DNA from: Bacteroidota bacterium
Lineage (GTDB): Bacteria; Bacteroidota; Bacteroidia; Cytophagales; Cyclobacteriaceae
Assembly: GCA_024643595.1 (NCBI GenBank)
Contig: JAHEMS010000002.1
Span: 1-40,899, forward strand
Direction: 5' to 3'
DNA: 40,899 bases
In this document: one piece after another, positions 16,307 to 25,099 of the stretch
How the letters are laid out: each line of letters starts with the position of its first letter
Numbering within the stretch: the stretch's first letter is position 1
Program-made: the position numbers and the translations under genes
Notes under the pieces: model-generated
What the model saw: only the letters and a program-made list of their open reading frames with translations
Databases searched by the model: none
What the model was told of the DNA's origin: nothing

Positions 16307-16972
16307 GTGCTTAATAAAACCAGAGGAATTGTTTTCAGGTTTGTAAGATTTGGTGAGACCTCGATCATCACTACTATTTTTACGGAACAGTTTGGATTGC
16401 AGAGTTACGTGGTGAAGGGTGTAAGAACCAGCTCAAGAAAAAGCAAGATTGCCTTATTTCAACCGCTGACTTTGCTTGATATGGTGGTCTACCATAAGGA
16501 GAGTGGAGGCATCATGCACATAAAGGAAGTGAAGTGTTTTCATCCTTATCAATTTATTAACAGCGATATACGTAAGACAACCATTGCCATGTTTATCAAT
16601 GAAGTCTTAAACAAATCAGTTAAAGAGCAAAGTCATCCTCACGAGATTTTTAATTTTATTTTGGATTCATTGATAACACTAGACGGCTTAGAACACCCTG
16701 AAAATTTTCATTTAAAATTTTTGATTGGATTGAGTAAGCACCTTGGTTTTGGCCCCAATCAGGTGAGTGAAGTATTGGGTGGTAGGATGGTCTCCGAGGG
16801 TGAAGAAAAAGTGCTACAAGAAATGTTACAACAGGACTACCGTGTCAATGCATCATTAACGTATGAGCAAAGAAAAAGTATCCTTACAGTTTTACTAACA
16901 TTTTACCGGGCCCATTCCGAAGGATTTGGGGAAATGAAATCGGTGGCTGTCCTTAAAGAAGTATTGGGTTGA
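16307..16972 (+). CDS. recO: DNA repair protein RecO
   Basis: 221 residues from a GTG start at 16307, 2 bases after the tdk stop. N-terminal OB-fold (about 1-80: TRGIVFRFVRFGETSIITTIF, YVVKGVRTSSRKSKIALFQP) binds single-stranded DNA, and a helical domain follows. RecO loads RecA with RecR and RecF. The middle zinc-finger region of many RecO proteins is absent, and the loop near 150-160 (PNQVSEVLGGRMVSEGEE) is shorter than in typical Bacteroidota members (about 240 residues). Confidence 0.92.
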   Translation: MLNKTRGIVFRFVRFGETSIITTIFTEQFGLQSYVVKGVRTSSRKSKIALFQPLTLLDMVVYHKESGGIMHIKEVKCFHPYQFINSDIRKTTIAMFINEVLNKSVKEQSHPHEIFNFILDSLITLDGLEHPENFHLKFLIGLSKHLGFGPNQVSEVLGGRMVSEGEEKVLQEMLQQDYRVNASLTYEQRKSILTVLLTFYRAHSEGFGEMKSVAVLKEVLG

Positions 16973-16987
16973 TCCGATCACTTTCAA

Positions 16988-18115
16988 TTATGCGGCAACG
17001 GATGATGCCGTTGCGAACGCAGGATTAGGTCTCTTGCTCAGAAACTTTAATTGCTTTGCGTGAGCAACAACGGCTTCGATAAAGGTTTCCTTTGTCTTAT
17101 AAGGTAATCCGAATTCTTTGGTGGTTTGCTCTACGATCTTGGCAATCTCGCGATAGTGTACATGACATATGTTGGGGAACAAGTGATGTTCAACCTGGTA
17201 GTTAAGGCCACCTACATACCATGAAAACAGTTTTTGCTTTTTACCAAAATCTGTTGTCGTGTGCAGCTGATGAATAGCCCAGCTGTTCTCAAGATTACCG
17301 GCTGAGTCGGGCAAAGGGTATTCTATACCTTCCACCACGTGTGCAGGTTGAAAGATCATCGCCAGTATAAATCCAGCGATGTAATGCATGATCAAAAATC
17401 CAACGAATACCTGGGCGAAACTTAGGCCTAACACCAACATCGGTAATACAAGTATATAAGTAAAGTAGATTACTTTGGTGGTGATCATAATCATCCACTC
17501 ACGTGCAGCCGTGGTTCTTTGTTTTTTAATCAGACCTTCTTGTTGATATTTAATAATTCTCGCAAAATCTTTTGTGACGACCCACACCAAGGTCATGAAT
17601 CCATAAAAAAACCATGCGTAATAATGTTGAAATTTATGAATGGGTTTCCATTTCGATTCTGGAGCCATTCTAATAATGCCTCGCGGGCTGATATCTTCGT
17701 CTACATCATGAACATTTGTATATGTATGATGGAGCACATTGTGCTGCACTTTCCAATTGGTTGCATGACCACCTACAAGATTAAGCGACATTCCTAATAA
17801 ATTATTTACCCAAGGTTTAGTTGAGTAGGCTCCGTGATTTGCATCGTGCATGATTGAAAGTCCGATTCCGGCAACACCAAATCCCATAACAATGGTTAGC
17901 CCCAGCATTACCCAATTACTTTCAATAACACCAGTCATCATTACGATATATGGAATCAGGTATAAGGAAAACATGAAAATGGTTTTTATAACCATTTCTG
18001 AATTGGCAGTTCGGTCAATATCCCTGGACTTAAAATATTGATTTACTCGTTGATTGAGTGTGATAAAAAAATCCTGCTGCTTGGTTGCAAACTTTAAATT
18101 CAAATTTATACTCAT
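16988..18115 (-). CDS. membrane fatty acid desaturase (acyl-CoA/acyl-lipid type)
   Basis: 375 residues, diiron membrane desaturase. Three histidine boxes are present: HDANH (90-94), HNVLHH (125-130) and QVEHH (307-311). The Gln in the third box is characteristic of front-end (delta-5/delta-6) and related bacterial linoleoyl-CoA-type desaturases, but there is no fused cytochrome b5 domain. About four to five membrane segments lie at 45-90, 105-118, 165-183 and 210-260. It introduces double bonds into acyl chains, a common temperature response; the exact position is not deducible. Start ATG at 18115; the gene is transcribed away from psd. Confidence 0.92.
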   Translation of the reverse strand: MSINLNLKFATKQQDFFITLNQRVNQYFKSRDIDRTANSEMVIKTIFMFSLYLIPYIVMMTGVIESNWVMLGLTIVMGFGVAGIGLSIMHDANHGAYSTKPWVNNLLGMSLNLVGGHATNWKVQHNVLHHTYTNVHDVDEDISPRGIIRMAPESKWKPIHKFQHYYAWFFYGFMTLVWVVTKDFARIIKYQQEGLIKKQRTTAAREWMIMITTKVIYFTYILVLPMLVLGLSFAQVFVGFLIMHYIAGFILAMIFQPAHVVEGIEYPLPDSAGNLENSWAIHQLHTTTDFGKKQKLFSWYVGGLNYQVEHHLFPNICHVHYREIAKIVEQTTKEFGLPYKTKETFIEAVVAHAKQLKFLSKRPNPAFATASSVAA

Positions 18116-18235
18116 AGCGTTGATGATGAGTTGACTAATTAAATATGATAATCTTGAAATGTAATCAATTGTATCCTTATAATAACAGTGAGATGTGAGT
18201 TATTTGAGAAGTGGTAACCATTCGTCTGTTAATAA

Positions 18236-18892
18236 TTAAAATTCAGCGATAATGGTTTTTCCTCCTTTGGTAACCTGTCCAACCTGAACAGTTACTTTTG
18301 CATCAAGAGGTAGGAAAATGTCAACCCGGGATCCAAACTTAATAAAGCCAAACTCGTCACCCTGGTCAAGTTTTTCACCTTCCTTTATGTACCACTTAAT
18401 TCTTCGGGCAAGAGCACCGGCAATTTGCCTGAATAAAATTTCACTGCCATTATCCATTTTAGCAACTATCGTGGTCCGTTCATTTTCAGTACTGGATTTC
18501 GGATGCCATGCTACTAAATATTTGCCAGGATGATAGCTGAAATATGATATTGAACCCCCTACGGGCATGCGATTCACATGGACATTGACTGGTGACATGA
18601 AAATTGATATTTGTCTTTTTCGGGATTTAAAATATTCAGATTCCTCTGTTTCTTCGATCACGACAACTTTGCCATCAGCAGGAGCTAATACTTTTTTTGA
18701 ATCTTTATTAATCTTAAATATTGGTATGCGAAAGAATTGAAGGATGATCAGGTAAAAAACGACACTAATACCTATTATAATATTTTGTAATGTGGAGGAA
18801 TCTGAAAAGAAAATGGAGATGGCCCAATTAAGTGCAAAGAGAATCACCAATAATATGAAAAGTAATTTGCGTCCTTCCCGATGAATTGTCAT
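18236..18892 (-). CDS. psd: phosphatidylserine decarboxylase, short form
   Basis: 218 residues from the ATG at 18892 (MTIHREGRK); a GTG eleven codons upstream is in frame but the family begins at the IHREG block. Two adjoining membrane segments lie near 8-27 and 35-54. The core has APADGKVVVIEE, FMSPVNVHVNRMPVGG and the self-cleavage site FGSRVD, where Ser188 becomes the pyruvoyl group. It makes phosphatidylethanolamine, the main lipid of these bacteria. The cdsA gene, two genes upstream on the same strand, makes the CDP-diacylglycerol precursor. Confidence 0.94.
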   Translation of the reverse strand: MTIHREGRKLLFILLVILFALNWAISIFFSDSSTLQNIIIGISVVFYLIILQFFRIPIFKINKDSKKVLAPADGKVVVIEETEESEYFKSRKRQISIFMSPVNVHVNRMPVGGSISYFSYHPGKYLVAWHPKSSTENERTTIVAKMDNGSEILFRQIAGALARRIKWYIKEGEKLDQGDEFGFIKFGSRVDIFLPLDAKVTVQVGQVTKGGKTIIAEF

Positions 18893-18967
18893 GATCGTTG
18901 AATTAATGTTTAAAGGTAAGGGCACAAACCCTTAACTCATAGGAATCTTCATGTTTAACCTTAAGGA

Positions 18968-20242
18968 TTAGAAGCCTCCGCGGAATTTATACGTCTTCGC
19001 TACTTTATCGATAGCTACCATATAAGCTGCGATGCGAAGAGATACTTTATATTGGGTAGCTGTTTTATACACATTATTAAAGGCTTCTTTCATGATGCGG
19101 TCACTACGGCGATTAACCCTATCAGCGGTCCACTTATAACCTAGCCGATTTTGTACCCATTCAAAATAAGATACTGTTACGCCCCCCGCATTAGCTAGAA
19201 TATCGGGCACCACGCTGATCCCTTTCTCATAAATGATGTTATCTGCTTTGGATGAAGTAGGTCCGTTTGCTCCTTCAACAATTAGTTTAGCTTGAATTTT
19301 TCCAGCATTTGAACTGGTAATAACATCTTCTGTAGCAGCAGGCACAAGTACATCGACATTGAGTGTTAGTAAATCCGCCCCAGCAATTTTTTGTACTTCA
19401 GAATACCCTTCCAATGAGCCCTTATTTTTATCACGATAGGCTACTGCTGACTCTATGTTGATTCCGTTTTCATTATAGTAGGCACCTGAGATATCACTAA
19501 CGGCTACCACTTTCAATCCTCTTTCGGCTAAAAGTCGGGCGGCCCATGAGCCAACATTTCCAAATCCCTGAATAGCACAGGTTGCATTATATGGATTGAT
19601 CTTCAGTTTTTCCATGGCCGCCAAAGTCGATACCATTACCCCGCGTCCGGTTGCCTCTGTCCTTCCCAATGAGCCACCCATAACAAGTGGCTTTCCGGTA
19701 ACTACCGAAGCAACAGTCATTCCCTTGTTTCGCGAATATTGATCCATTAGCCAAGCCATTTCACGAGGTCCGGTACCCATATCCGGTGCCGGTATGTCCT
19801 GATCAGGTCCGAAAACATCCAACATGGCCTGCGTGTATGAGCGCATGAGACGTTCTATTTCTCCTGCTGACATTTCTCGAGGGTTGCAAGCAACACCACC
19901 TTTTGCTCCGCCATAAGGAATGTCAACAACAGCGCATTTCCAGGTCATCCAGGCTGCCAACGCTTTTACTTCATCAAGATTTACATGTGGATCGAAACGA
20001 ATACCTCCTTTGGAAGGTCCTAAGATCGTGCTGTGAATTACTCGATAACCTTCAAAAACCTTAATGCTTCCATCGTCCATGGTAACAGGCAATGAAACAA
20101 TAACCTGTTTGGCGGGAGACTTCAGAACGTGATACACTTCGTCCTCCAGGCCCAGAATCTGGGAGGCGGTGTGGAAGCGTGACATCATTGCTTCAAAAGG
20201 ATTTTCCTTATCAACTATAGGGGCTGGTTCTATATATGCCAT
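18968..20242 (-). CDS. gdhA: glutamate dehydrogenase (Glu/Leu/Phe/Val family)
   Basis: 424 residues from the ATG at 20242 (MAYIEPAPIVDKENPFEAM). A longer frame from 20296 would start within the 5' untranslated region and is rejected. Substrate-binding block KGGIRFDPHV (78-87), Lys102 in WKCAVVD, catalytic Lys114 in GGAKGGV, and nucleotide-binding GFGNVG at 226-231 in the Rossmann domain. It interconverts glutamate and 2-oxoglutarate plus ammonia; the ~420-residue hexameric clade is mostly NAD(P)-dual or NAD-specific. It stands between cdsA and psd on the same strand but has its own promoter and an unusual palindrome in the leader. Confidence 0.93.
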   Translation of the reverse strand: MAYIEPAPIVDKENPFEAMMSRFHTASQILGLEDEVYHVLKSPAKQVIVSLPVTMDDGSIKVFEGYRVIHSTILGPSKGGIRFDPHVNLDEVKALAAWMTWKCAVVDIPYGGAKGGVACNPREMSAGEIERLMRSYTQAMLDVFGPDQDIPAPDMGTGPREMAWLMDQYSRNKGMTVASVVTGKPLVMGGSLGRTEATGRGVMVSTLAAMEKLKINPYNATCAIQGFGNVGSWAARLLAERGLKVVAVSDISGAYYNENGINIESAVAYRDKNKGSLEGYSEVQKIAGADLLTLNVDVLVPAATEDVITSSNAGKIQAKLIVEGANGPTSSKADNIIYEKGISVVPDILANAGGVTVSYFEWVQNRLGYKWTADRVNRRSDRIMKEAFNNVYKTATQYKVSLRIAAYMVAIDKVAKTYKFRGGF

Positions 20243-20273
20243 AAATCTGTGAGATTTTAAGTTATTTAGGTTT

Positions 20274-20291
20274 GATTTTTTGCAAAAAATC
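20274..20291. repeat. 18-bp perfect palindrome in the gdhA leader
   Basis: GATTTTTTGCAAAAAATC reads the same on both strands. It lies 32 to 49 bases before the gdhA ATG and just downstream of the predicted -7 box (20319-20326), that is within the first transcribed bases. Position and symmetry suit a repressor operator or a short stem in the leader RNA. Confidence 0.6.
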
Positions 20292-20318
20292 CGCAAAAAG
20301 AGCCTCCTAAAACGGTTG

Positions 20319-20326
20319 CAAAGATA
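20319..20326 (-). promoter_or_regulatory. -7 promoter element of gdhA
   Basis: On the minus strand TATCTTTG is a perfect TAnnTTTG match. A weak -33 (CTTTAG, 20347-20342) lies about 16 bases upstream. The transcript start near 20312 leaves a leader of about 70 bases. Confidence 0.5.
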
Positions 20327-20368
20327 TAGAAATTAGCTGCCGCTAAAGAAGCGTGGGACGGAAAATGG

Positions 20369-21214
20369 TTAAAAAATCTCCAAAAAAGCAACAATAAATG
20401 GGGCGGAAATTAACAACCCATCGAAGCGGTCTAAAAAGCCTCCATGACCAGGCAAGCTGTTTCCCGAATCCTTTATTTCAATACTTCTTTTAAGAAGTGA
20501 TTCAACCAAATCCCCAAATGTGCCACCGATAACGATGATTACTCCAATCACCATCCATTGCCAGGATTGAATCGTTGGTTCGTGCCCTATTGAAGAAAAA
20601 AAATAAGGTAGCCCATAAGCGAATACCATTGCAAGTACTGCGCCGCCAGCAAATCCTTCCCATGATTTTTTTGGTGAAATGCGTTCAAATAATTTTCTCT
20701 TCCCAAACAATGAGCCTGCAAAATATGCTCCTGTATCACTGGCCCAAAGAATAAACAAACAACCGAAAATGATTTGATAATCATAAGCCTCATTTTCAAA
20801 GGTGGCAATGTTAAGTAATGCAATAGGGGTGGCTACGTAAAATATTCCGAGGAAAGTATAAGCGATATTGGTGAATGGTTTTCGCTCTGTCTTTTTATAA
20901 AGTTTGATCATGTAAACACATGATACAGCCGGGAAAATCAGAAAATAATACCGATAAGAAATATCACCCCGCTCAATAAAGAATGACAAACAAAATATTA
21001 ATACACCGCAGATCGTCCCAAATGTTTTTTGCGGGATCATTCCATCCAGACCAGATAGTTTGTAAAATTCAAGGAGTGTAAAGAGACAAATAATTAAAAA
21101 TACGAGGAAGTAAGTCCACTCGCTATACATGATGCTAAACACAATCCCTGCTGCACCTAACAGTGCAGTAATGAGACGTTGCGAAAGGTTGCTGAATTTC
21201 GTTGGCGCTGTCAC
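20369..21214 (-). CDS. cdsA: phosphatidate cytidylyltransferase
   Basis: 281 residues with about seven or eight membrane helices. It makes CDP-diacylglycerol from phosphatidate and CTP. The C-terminal signature is complete: SLLKRSIEIKDSGNSLPGHG followed by GFLDRFDGL, and the DTGAYFAG and SPKKSWEGF motifs precede it. The start is GTG at 21214, inside the stop of the CPBP protease gene (GTGA, 4-base overlap), so the two are translationally coupled. Confidence 0.94.
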   Translation of the reverse strand: MTAPTKFSNLSQRLITALLGAAGIVFSIMYSEWTYFLVFLIICLFTLLEFYKLSGLDGMIPQKTFGTICGVLIFCLSFFIERGDISYRYYFLIFPAVSCVYMIKLYKKTERKPFTNIAYTFLGIFYVATPIALLNIATFENEAYDYQIIFGCLFILWASDTGAYFAGSLFGKRKLFERISPKKSWEGFAGGAVLAMVFAYGLPYFFSSIGHEPTIQSWQWMVIGVIIVIGGTFGDLVESLLKRSIEIKDSGNSLPGHGGFLDRFDGLLISAPFIVAFLEIF

Positions 21215-22146
21215 ACGGAAAATGAATTATGGCGGGTGTGATATCTTTTAAAATAAACTATAAGGACGGTAAAAACCAAGGTGAAACTGACTACTAAAGA
21301 CCAAGGGGCGGCATCAGGAGATTCCATATCCATAGTAATTATACCCTTCTGATTGAGGTACATCATGATTACTAAAAATCCATTATTGACAAAATGAGCA
21401 ATCATAGGTATAAGGAAATTTTCAGACCATAGATAAAGATACCCAAACAAAGCGCCTAAAAACACGCGAGGTATGAACCCGAAAAACTGCATATGAAATG
21501 CGCTAAAAATAATGGCAGAGGTCCAAATAGCAACGTGATGGTTGCCGCTGGCGCGATAGAATTCAGGTTGCAACAGCCCGCGAAAAACTAATTCTTCGCC
21601 AATGGCTGGTAACAAGGCAATCACCAATATGCCAAAAACAAAATCCCCAGTCGTATCGAATATGGTGAAAAATTTAGTGAGCTCTTCACCTTCTGTTTCG
21701 CGTTCGCGTGCCCAATCGCCAAATTCTTTCATGAAATCAGGAAAGGTAAAGTTGGCATTCCATTCAATGAATATTGAGTTGGTGACCATGAAAGATATTA
21801 CTATTAACGAGGTAACAACAACCATCAAAAGAGGGGTAGACTTATTAGTTATCCATGAAATAGGATTAATTCTTTCGCTGGACCATATGTATAAGCAAGG
21901 AATCAAAATCAATCCAAAGAGCGTAGCACATCCCTGCATAATCAGCATAGGGAGCTTTATTTCTGGATAAGATAAGGGATGTGTTAACTTATTGATAAGA
22001 TCAAACATGGAGCCATCATAAAATGGCATGGATACGAAAAAACCAATTAGAGGCCCAATTACGACAAATCCAAGGGTGGTCGTAAACAGTATTATTATTA
22101 TTGATAACCACGCTGGCTTTTGGGATATCCCCGTCAATTCCGACAT
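21211..22146 (-). CDS. CPBP family intramembrane metalloprotease
   Basis: 311 residues from the ATG at 22146 (MSELTGISQKPAWLS); the frame extends upstream to a TTG at 22203 that would overlap the dus promoter. About eight membrane helices. ABI/CAAX motifs are intact: EELVFRG (motif 1, Glu-Glu and Arg), FSAFHMQF (motif 2, His) and HFVNN (motif 4, His-x3-Asn). Family members are Rce1-like glutamate proteases; the substrate is unknown. Coupled to cdsA by a 4-base overlap, so it may act on membrane or envelope quality. Confidence 0.88.
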   Translation of the reverse strand: MSELTGISQKPAWLSIIIILFTTTLGFVVIGPLIGFFVSMPFYDGSMFDLINKLTHPLSYPEIKLPMLIMQGCATLFGLILIPCLYIWSSERINPISWITNKSTPLLMVVVTSLIVISFMVTNSIFIEWNANFTFPDFMKEFGDWARERETEGEELTKFFTIFDTTGDFVFGILVIALLPAIGEELVFRGLLQPEFYRASGNHHVAIWTSAIIFSAFHMQFFGFIPRVFLGALFGYLYLWSENFLIPMIAHFVNNGFLVIMMYLNQKGIITMDMESPDAAPWSLVVSFTLVFTVLIVYFKRYHTRHNSFSV

Positions 22147-22160
22147 CTCAACAAAAGAGT

Positions 22161-22168
22161 TAATTTTG
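22161..22168 (+). promoter_or_regulatory. -7 promoter element of dusB
   Basis: TAATTTTG is a perfect TAnnTTTG match, 37 bases before the TTG start of dusB; TTC at 22138-22140 is a weak -33 at 20-base spacing. The transcript start near 22174 leaves a short leader and lies within the extended upstream frame of the divergent CPBP gene, so that frame's upstream part is not coding. Confidence 0.45.
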
Positions 22169-22205
22169 CCCCGCAAACAACGCAGTTTTAACCAAATTAT
22201 CAAAC

Positions 22206-23198
22206 TTGGTCAAGATCGGAAATATTGAGTTGGGAGAGTTTCCCCTTCTGCTCGCACCTATGGAAGATGTGAGTGATCCGCCATTTCGTGCCGTCTGCAA
22301 AGAAGGTGGGGCCGACCTGATGTATACGGAGTTCATTTCTTCTGAAGGATTAATCCGGGATGCTGCCAAAAGCCGCCAAAAGCTCGACATATTTGAATAC
22401 GAACGTCCCATTGGCATTCAATTGTTCGGTGGCGATATCGGGAACATGGTTCATTCGGCGGAGATTGCTACCGAAGTGAATCCTGACCTGATAGATATTA
22501 ATTATGGATGCCCTGTAAAAGCCGTAGCCTGTCGTGGTGCGGGGGCAGCACTACTTCAGGATATACCTAAAATGGTGAAAATGACGGAGGAGATTGTAAA
22601 ATCAACGCATCTTCCGGTGACAGTGAAAACAAGATTGGGTTGGGATGACTCTACTAAAAACGTGGTAGAAGTTGCTGAGCGATTACAGGATATTGGTATT
22701 AAAGCCTTGACCATTCATGGTCGCACGCGAGTTCAGATGTATAAAGGTTCGGCTGATTGGTCGTTGATCGGAAAGATCAAAGAAAATCCCCGTATGCAAA
22801 TTCCTGTATTTGGTAATGGCGATGTTGATTCACCTCAGAAAGCGTTAGAATATCGTAATCGTTTTGGGATAGACGGGATAATGATTGGTCGTGCTGCAAT
22901 CGGATCGCCCTGGGTGTTTAATGAAATAAAACATTATTTCAATACCGGCGAATTACTGGCCCCTCCTGACATGGCGCAACGAGTAAACATTGCACGAAAG
23001 CACCTTGAATTTTCTATTCGATGGAAAGGAGATAAATTAGGCATTTTTGAAATGCGCAGGCATTACACCAACTATTTCAAAGGCACACCCGATTTTAAAC
23101 CATACAGAACGCGATTGGTTGAAGCGCTTACTGCTGAAGAGGTTAATCAAATTCTGGATGAAGTGATAAGCGTATTTAGTGGAGAGCCCGTTTGTTGA
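22206..23198 (+). CDS. dusB: tRNA-dihydrouridine synthase (DusB type)
   Basis: 330 residues. FMN enzyme that reduces specific uridines in tRNA. The N-terminal barrel shows LLLAPMEDVSDPPFR, DINYGCPVKAVACRGAGAAL (catalytic Cys), VKTRLGWDD, LTIHGRTRVQMYKG and the FMN-phosphate loop NGDVDSPQ and MIGRAAIGSPW. The start is TTG at 22206 (MVKIGNIELGEFPLL): no ATG lies upstream of the conserved N-terminus, and -7 box TAATTTTG at 22161 fits. Divergent from the CPBP gene. Confidence 0.93.
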   Translation: MVKIGNIELGEFPLLLAPMEDVSDPPFRAVCKEGGADLMYTEFISSEGLIRDAAKSRQKLDIFEYERPIGIQLFGGDIGNMVHSAEIATEVNPDLIDINYGCPVKAVACRGAGAALLQDIPKMVKMTEEIVKSTHLPVTVKTRLGWDDSTKNVVEVAERLQDIGIKALTIHGRTRVQMYKGSADWSLIGKIKENPRMQIPVFGNGDVDSPQKALEYRNRFGIDGIMIGRAAIGSPWVFNEIKHYFNTGELLAPPDMAQRVNIARKHLEFSIRWKGDKLGIFEMRRHYTNYFKGTPDFKPYRTRLVEALTAEEVNQILDEVISVFSGEPVC

Positions 23199-23225
23199 AC
23201 CGAGTAATAATAGCAAGTAAACGTC

Positions 23226-23255
23226 TTTGAATTCCTTGTTGATTGCCGTTCTTTG
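23226..23255 (+). promoter_or_regulatory. possible promoter of the DMT transporter gene
   Basis: TTTG at 23226-23229, an 18-base spacer and GTTCTTTG at 23248-23255. The TTTG part of the -7 box is right but the TA is not. The ATG lies at 23280. Confidence 0.3.
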
Positions 23256-23279
23256 CGATTGCTTTATTTCTCATTTCAC

Positions 23280-24158
23280 ATGGCTCAAAACAAAAACGCC
23301 TCAGCGCTCATTCTTCTACTCATCTTATCCCTTGTTTGGGGCACTTCTTTTATTTTAATCAAACAAGGGTTAAAAGCATTTTCACCGGATGTATTAGGTG
23401 CGCTTAGGGTAACGGCTGCATCAATTTTCTTGTTGCCGTTGGCAATTCCAAGATTAAAGGAACTAAAGCCTGGTGATTCATATAAATTATTTATTTCGGG
23501 TCTAATGGGCATTTTCTTTCCGGCATTCCTCTTTGCTTTTGCGCAGACAAAATTGAATAGTTCGTTGGCCGGAATACTCAATACGCTCTCACCCTTATGG
23601 ACTATGATTCTGGGCGCCATTTTTTTTACTCAACGTTTTCGGGGATACGCAATTCTAGGCATCATACTTTCATTTCTGGGTGCAGTTATGCTTGCTTTAT
23701 CAAGAACAGGTGGAGCTATTACAGGATTTAATATATATGCACTTTTAATTCTAATGGCCACTGCTCTTTACGGAGCAAATCTGAATTGGGTTAAGTTTAA
23801 AATTCATGATTTAGGATCAATAACCATTACGAGCATATCTATTCTCTTTATAGGGCCGATCTCAGCTGTATATCTTTTTTTCTTTACAGATTTTATCGAC
23901 ACGATGACACATCAACCCGAAGCTTGGAAAGCGTTTGGATTCATTGTATTACTGGCCTTGATGGGTACAGCGATTGCCGGGTTGTTGTTTAATAAATTAT
24001 TGCGTATTTCTTCTCCACTTTATGCAAGTTCTGTCACTTATATTATGCCCATTGTTGCGGTCATGTGGGGTGTGATCGATGGGGAGAAATTATTGCCAGG
24101 TCACTTCATAGGGATGGCGGCTATTTTAGGTGGTGTTTACCTCGCTAATAAAAAGTAA
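23280..24158 (+). CDS. EamA/DMT superfamily transporter
   Basis: 292 residues from the ATG at 23280 (MAQNKNASALILLL). Ten membrane helices arranged as two EamA repeats (about 10-140 and 150-290). The first begins with SLVWGTSFILIKQGLKAFSP, typical of drug/metabolite exporters of the RhaT/YdcZ/EamA kind, and the GTAIAGLLFNKLLRISSPLYA segment matches the second repeat. The substrate cannot be told. The stop lies one base before the convergent EEP gene's stop. The frame extends to TTG at 23253, within the promoter, and is not used. Confidence 0.88.
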   Translation: MAQNKNASALILLLILSLVWGTSFILIKQGLKAFSPDVLGALRVTAASIFLLPLAIPRLKELKPGDSYKLFISGLMGIFFPAFLFAFAQTKLNSSLAGILNTLSPLWTMILGAIFFTQRFRGYAILGIILSFLGAVMLALSRTGGAITGFNIYALLILMATALYGANLNWVKFKIHDLGSITITSISILFIGPISAVYLFFFTDFIDTMTHQPEAWKAFGFIVLLALMGTAIAGLLFNKLLRISSPLYASSVTYIMPIVAVMWGVIDGEKLLPGHFIGMAAILGGVYLANKK

Positions 24159-24159
24159 T

Positions 24160-25011
24160 TTATTTTTCCAGAGAAAATGTTGCCAAAACCGGAAGGTGAT
24201 CAGAAGGATAATTTTTTCCGTCATGATCCTGAATCACCTGATAGCTTTCTGCTTTCCAGTGCGGTGAATGAAAAATGTAATCGATCGTCTTGCACTTGAT
24301 TGCATTCACTTCAAATCCACAATAAGTACCAGTAAGATTATTAGTAGGGCGTGAATCCAATAATGGCATAACCGTTCCATCAATCATAATTTGATAAGGT
24401 TCTTCCGTTGGTTCTGAATTAAAATCACCAGAAATGATTAGGGGAATATTATTAATCGAAGAGCCTGCTATTTTCATTCCAGCGATATAGGATTTAATTA
24501 GTTCTGCGCTCTTCTTTCTTGCTTCTTTACCCAGGTGATCAAAATGCGTGTTGAAATGGACAAATAATTGACCAGTGGAATTGTCCTTCATTACGGCATA
24601 GGTCACAATACGGGTAATAGCGGCATCCCAACTTTTACTGCCGGGCACTTCAGGATTTGTGGAAAGCCAAAAAGTATGCTGAAGTAATACCTTGTATTTA
24701 TTTTTTTTGAAGAATATAGCGGAGTATTCACCATTCATTTTCCCATCGTCGCGGCCAACGCCAACATATTCATAATCCGTTAAGTTTTCTTGAAGATCAA
24801 TTATCTGATCATGCAACGCCTCCTGGACACCGAGAAGATCAGGGTCATACGCGTGGATTAATTGGGTGACTTTTTCAATCCGATTTCCCCATTGATTAAT
24901 CCCATCCGCTTTGGTGTCATACCGGATGTTGTAGCTCATCACTCGCACTACCTGAGCGTTTGAATCATTGGAAGTTAATAACAATAGGATAAGGATAGTT
25001 GATAGCCGCAT
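24160..25011 (-). CDS. secreted endonuclease/exonuclease/phosphatase family protein
   Basis: 283 residues from the ATG at 25011 (MRLSTILILLLLTSNDSNAQ), which gives a neat Sec signal peptide; an ATG five codons upstream (25026) is also in frame. The EEP core has all four metal and catalytic blocks: MSYNIRYD, LLGVQEAL, HFNTHFDHLGKEARKKSAE, SGDFNSEPTEEPY and SDHLPVLATF. Members act as exported phosphodiesterases or nucleases; specificity is not evident. It converges with the DMT gene and lies back to back with the S9 peptidase gene (88 bases between the ATGs). Confidence 0.9.
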   Translation of the reverse strand: MRLSTILILLLLTSNDSNAQVVRVMSYNIRYDTKADGINQWGNRIEKVTQLIHAYDPDLLGVQEALHDQIIDLQENLTDYEYVGVGRDDGKMNGEYSAIFFKKNKYKVLLQHTFWLSTNPEVPGSKSWDAAITRIVTYAVMKDNSTGQLFVHFNTHFDHLGKEARKKSAELIKSYIAGMKIAGSSINNIPLIISGDFNSEPTEEPYQIMIDGTVMPLLDSRPTNNLTGTYCGFEVNAIKCKTIDYIFHSPHWKAESYQVIQDHDGKNYPSDHLPVLATFSLEK

Positions 25012-25099
25012 AATTAAAGATATCATAAACACTGGGGCTTTTGTGATGTATTTAAAGAATAATGACTGTACCTTTAATTCTTAACCTCATCCCCTCATA

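Noticed and set aside
20243-20296. 18-codon upstream extension of the gdhA frame
   Set aside because: Contains the 18-bp palindrome, lies downstream of the -7 box as a leader, and does not match the family N-terminus.
21602-21970. 122-codon plus-strand frame opposite the CPBP gene
   Set aside because: The minus frame has intact CPBP motifs; the antisense frame has no recognisable protein character.
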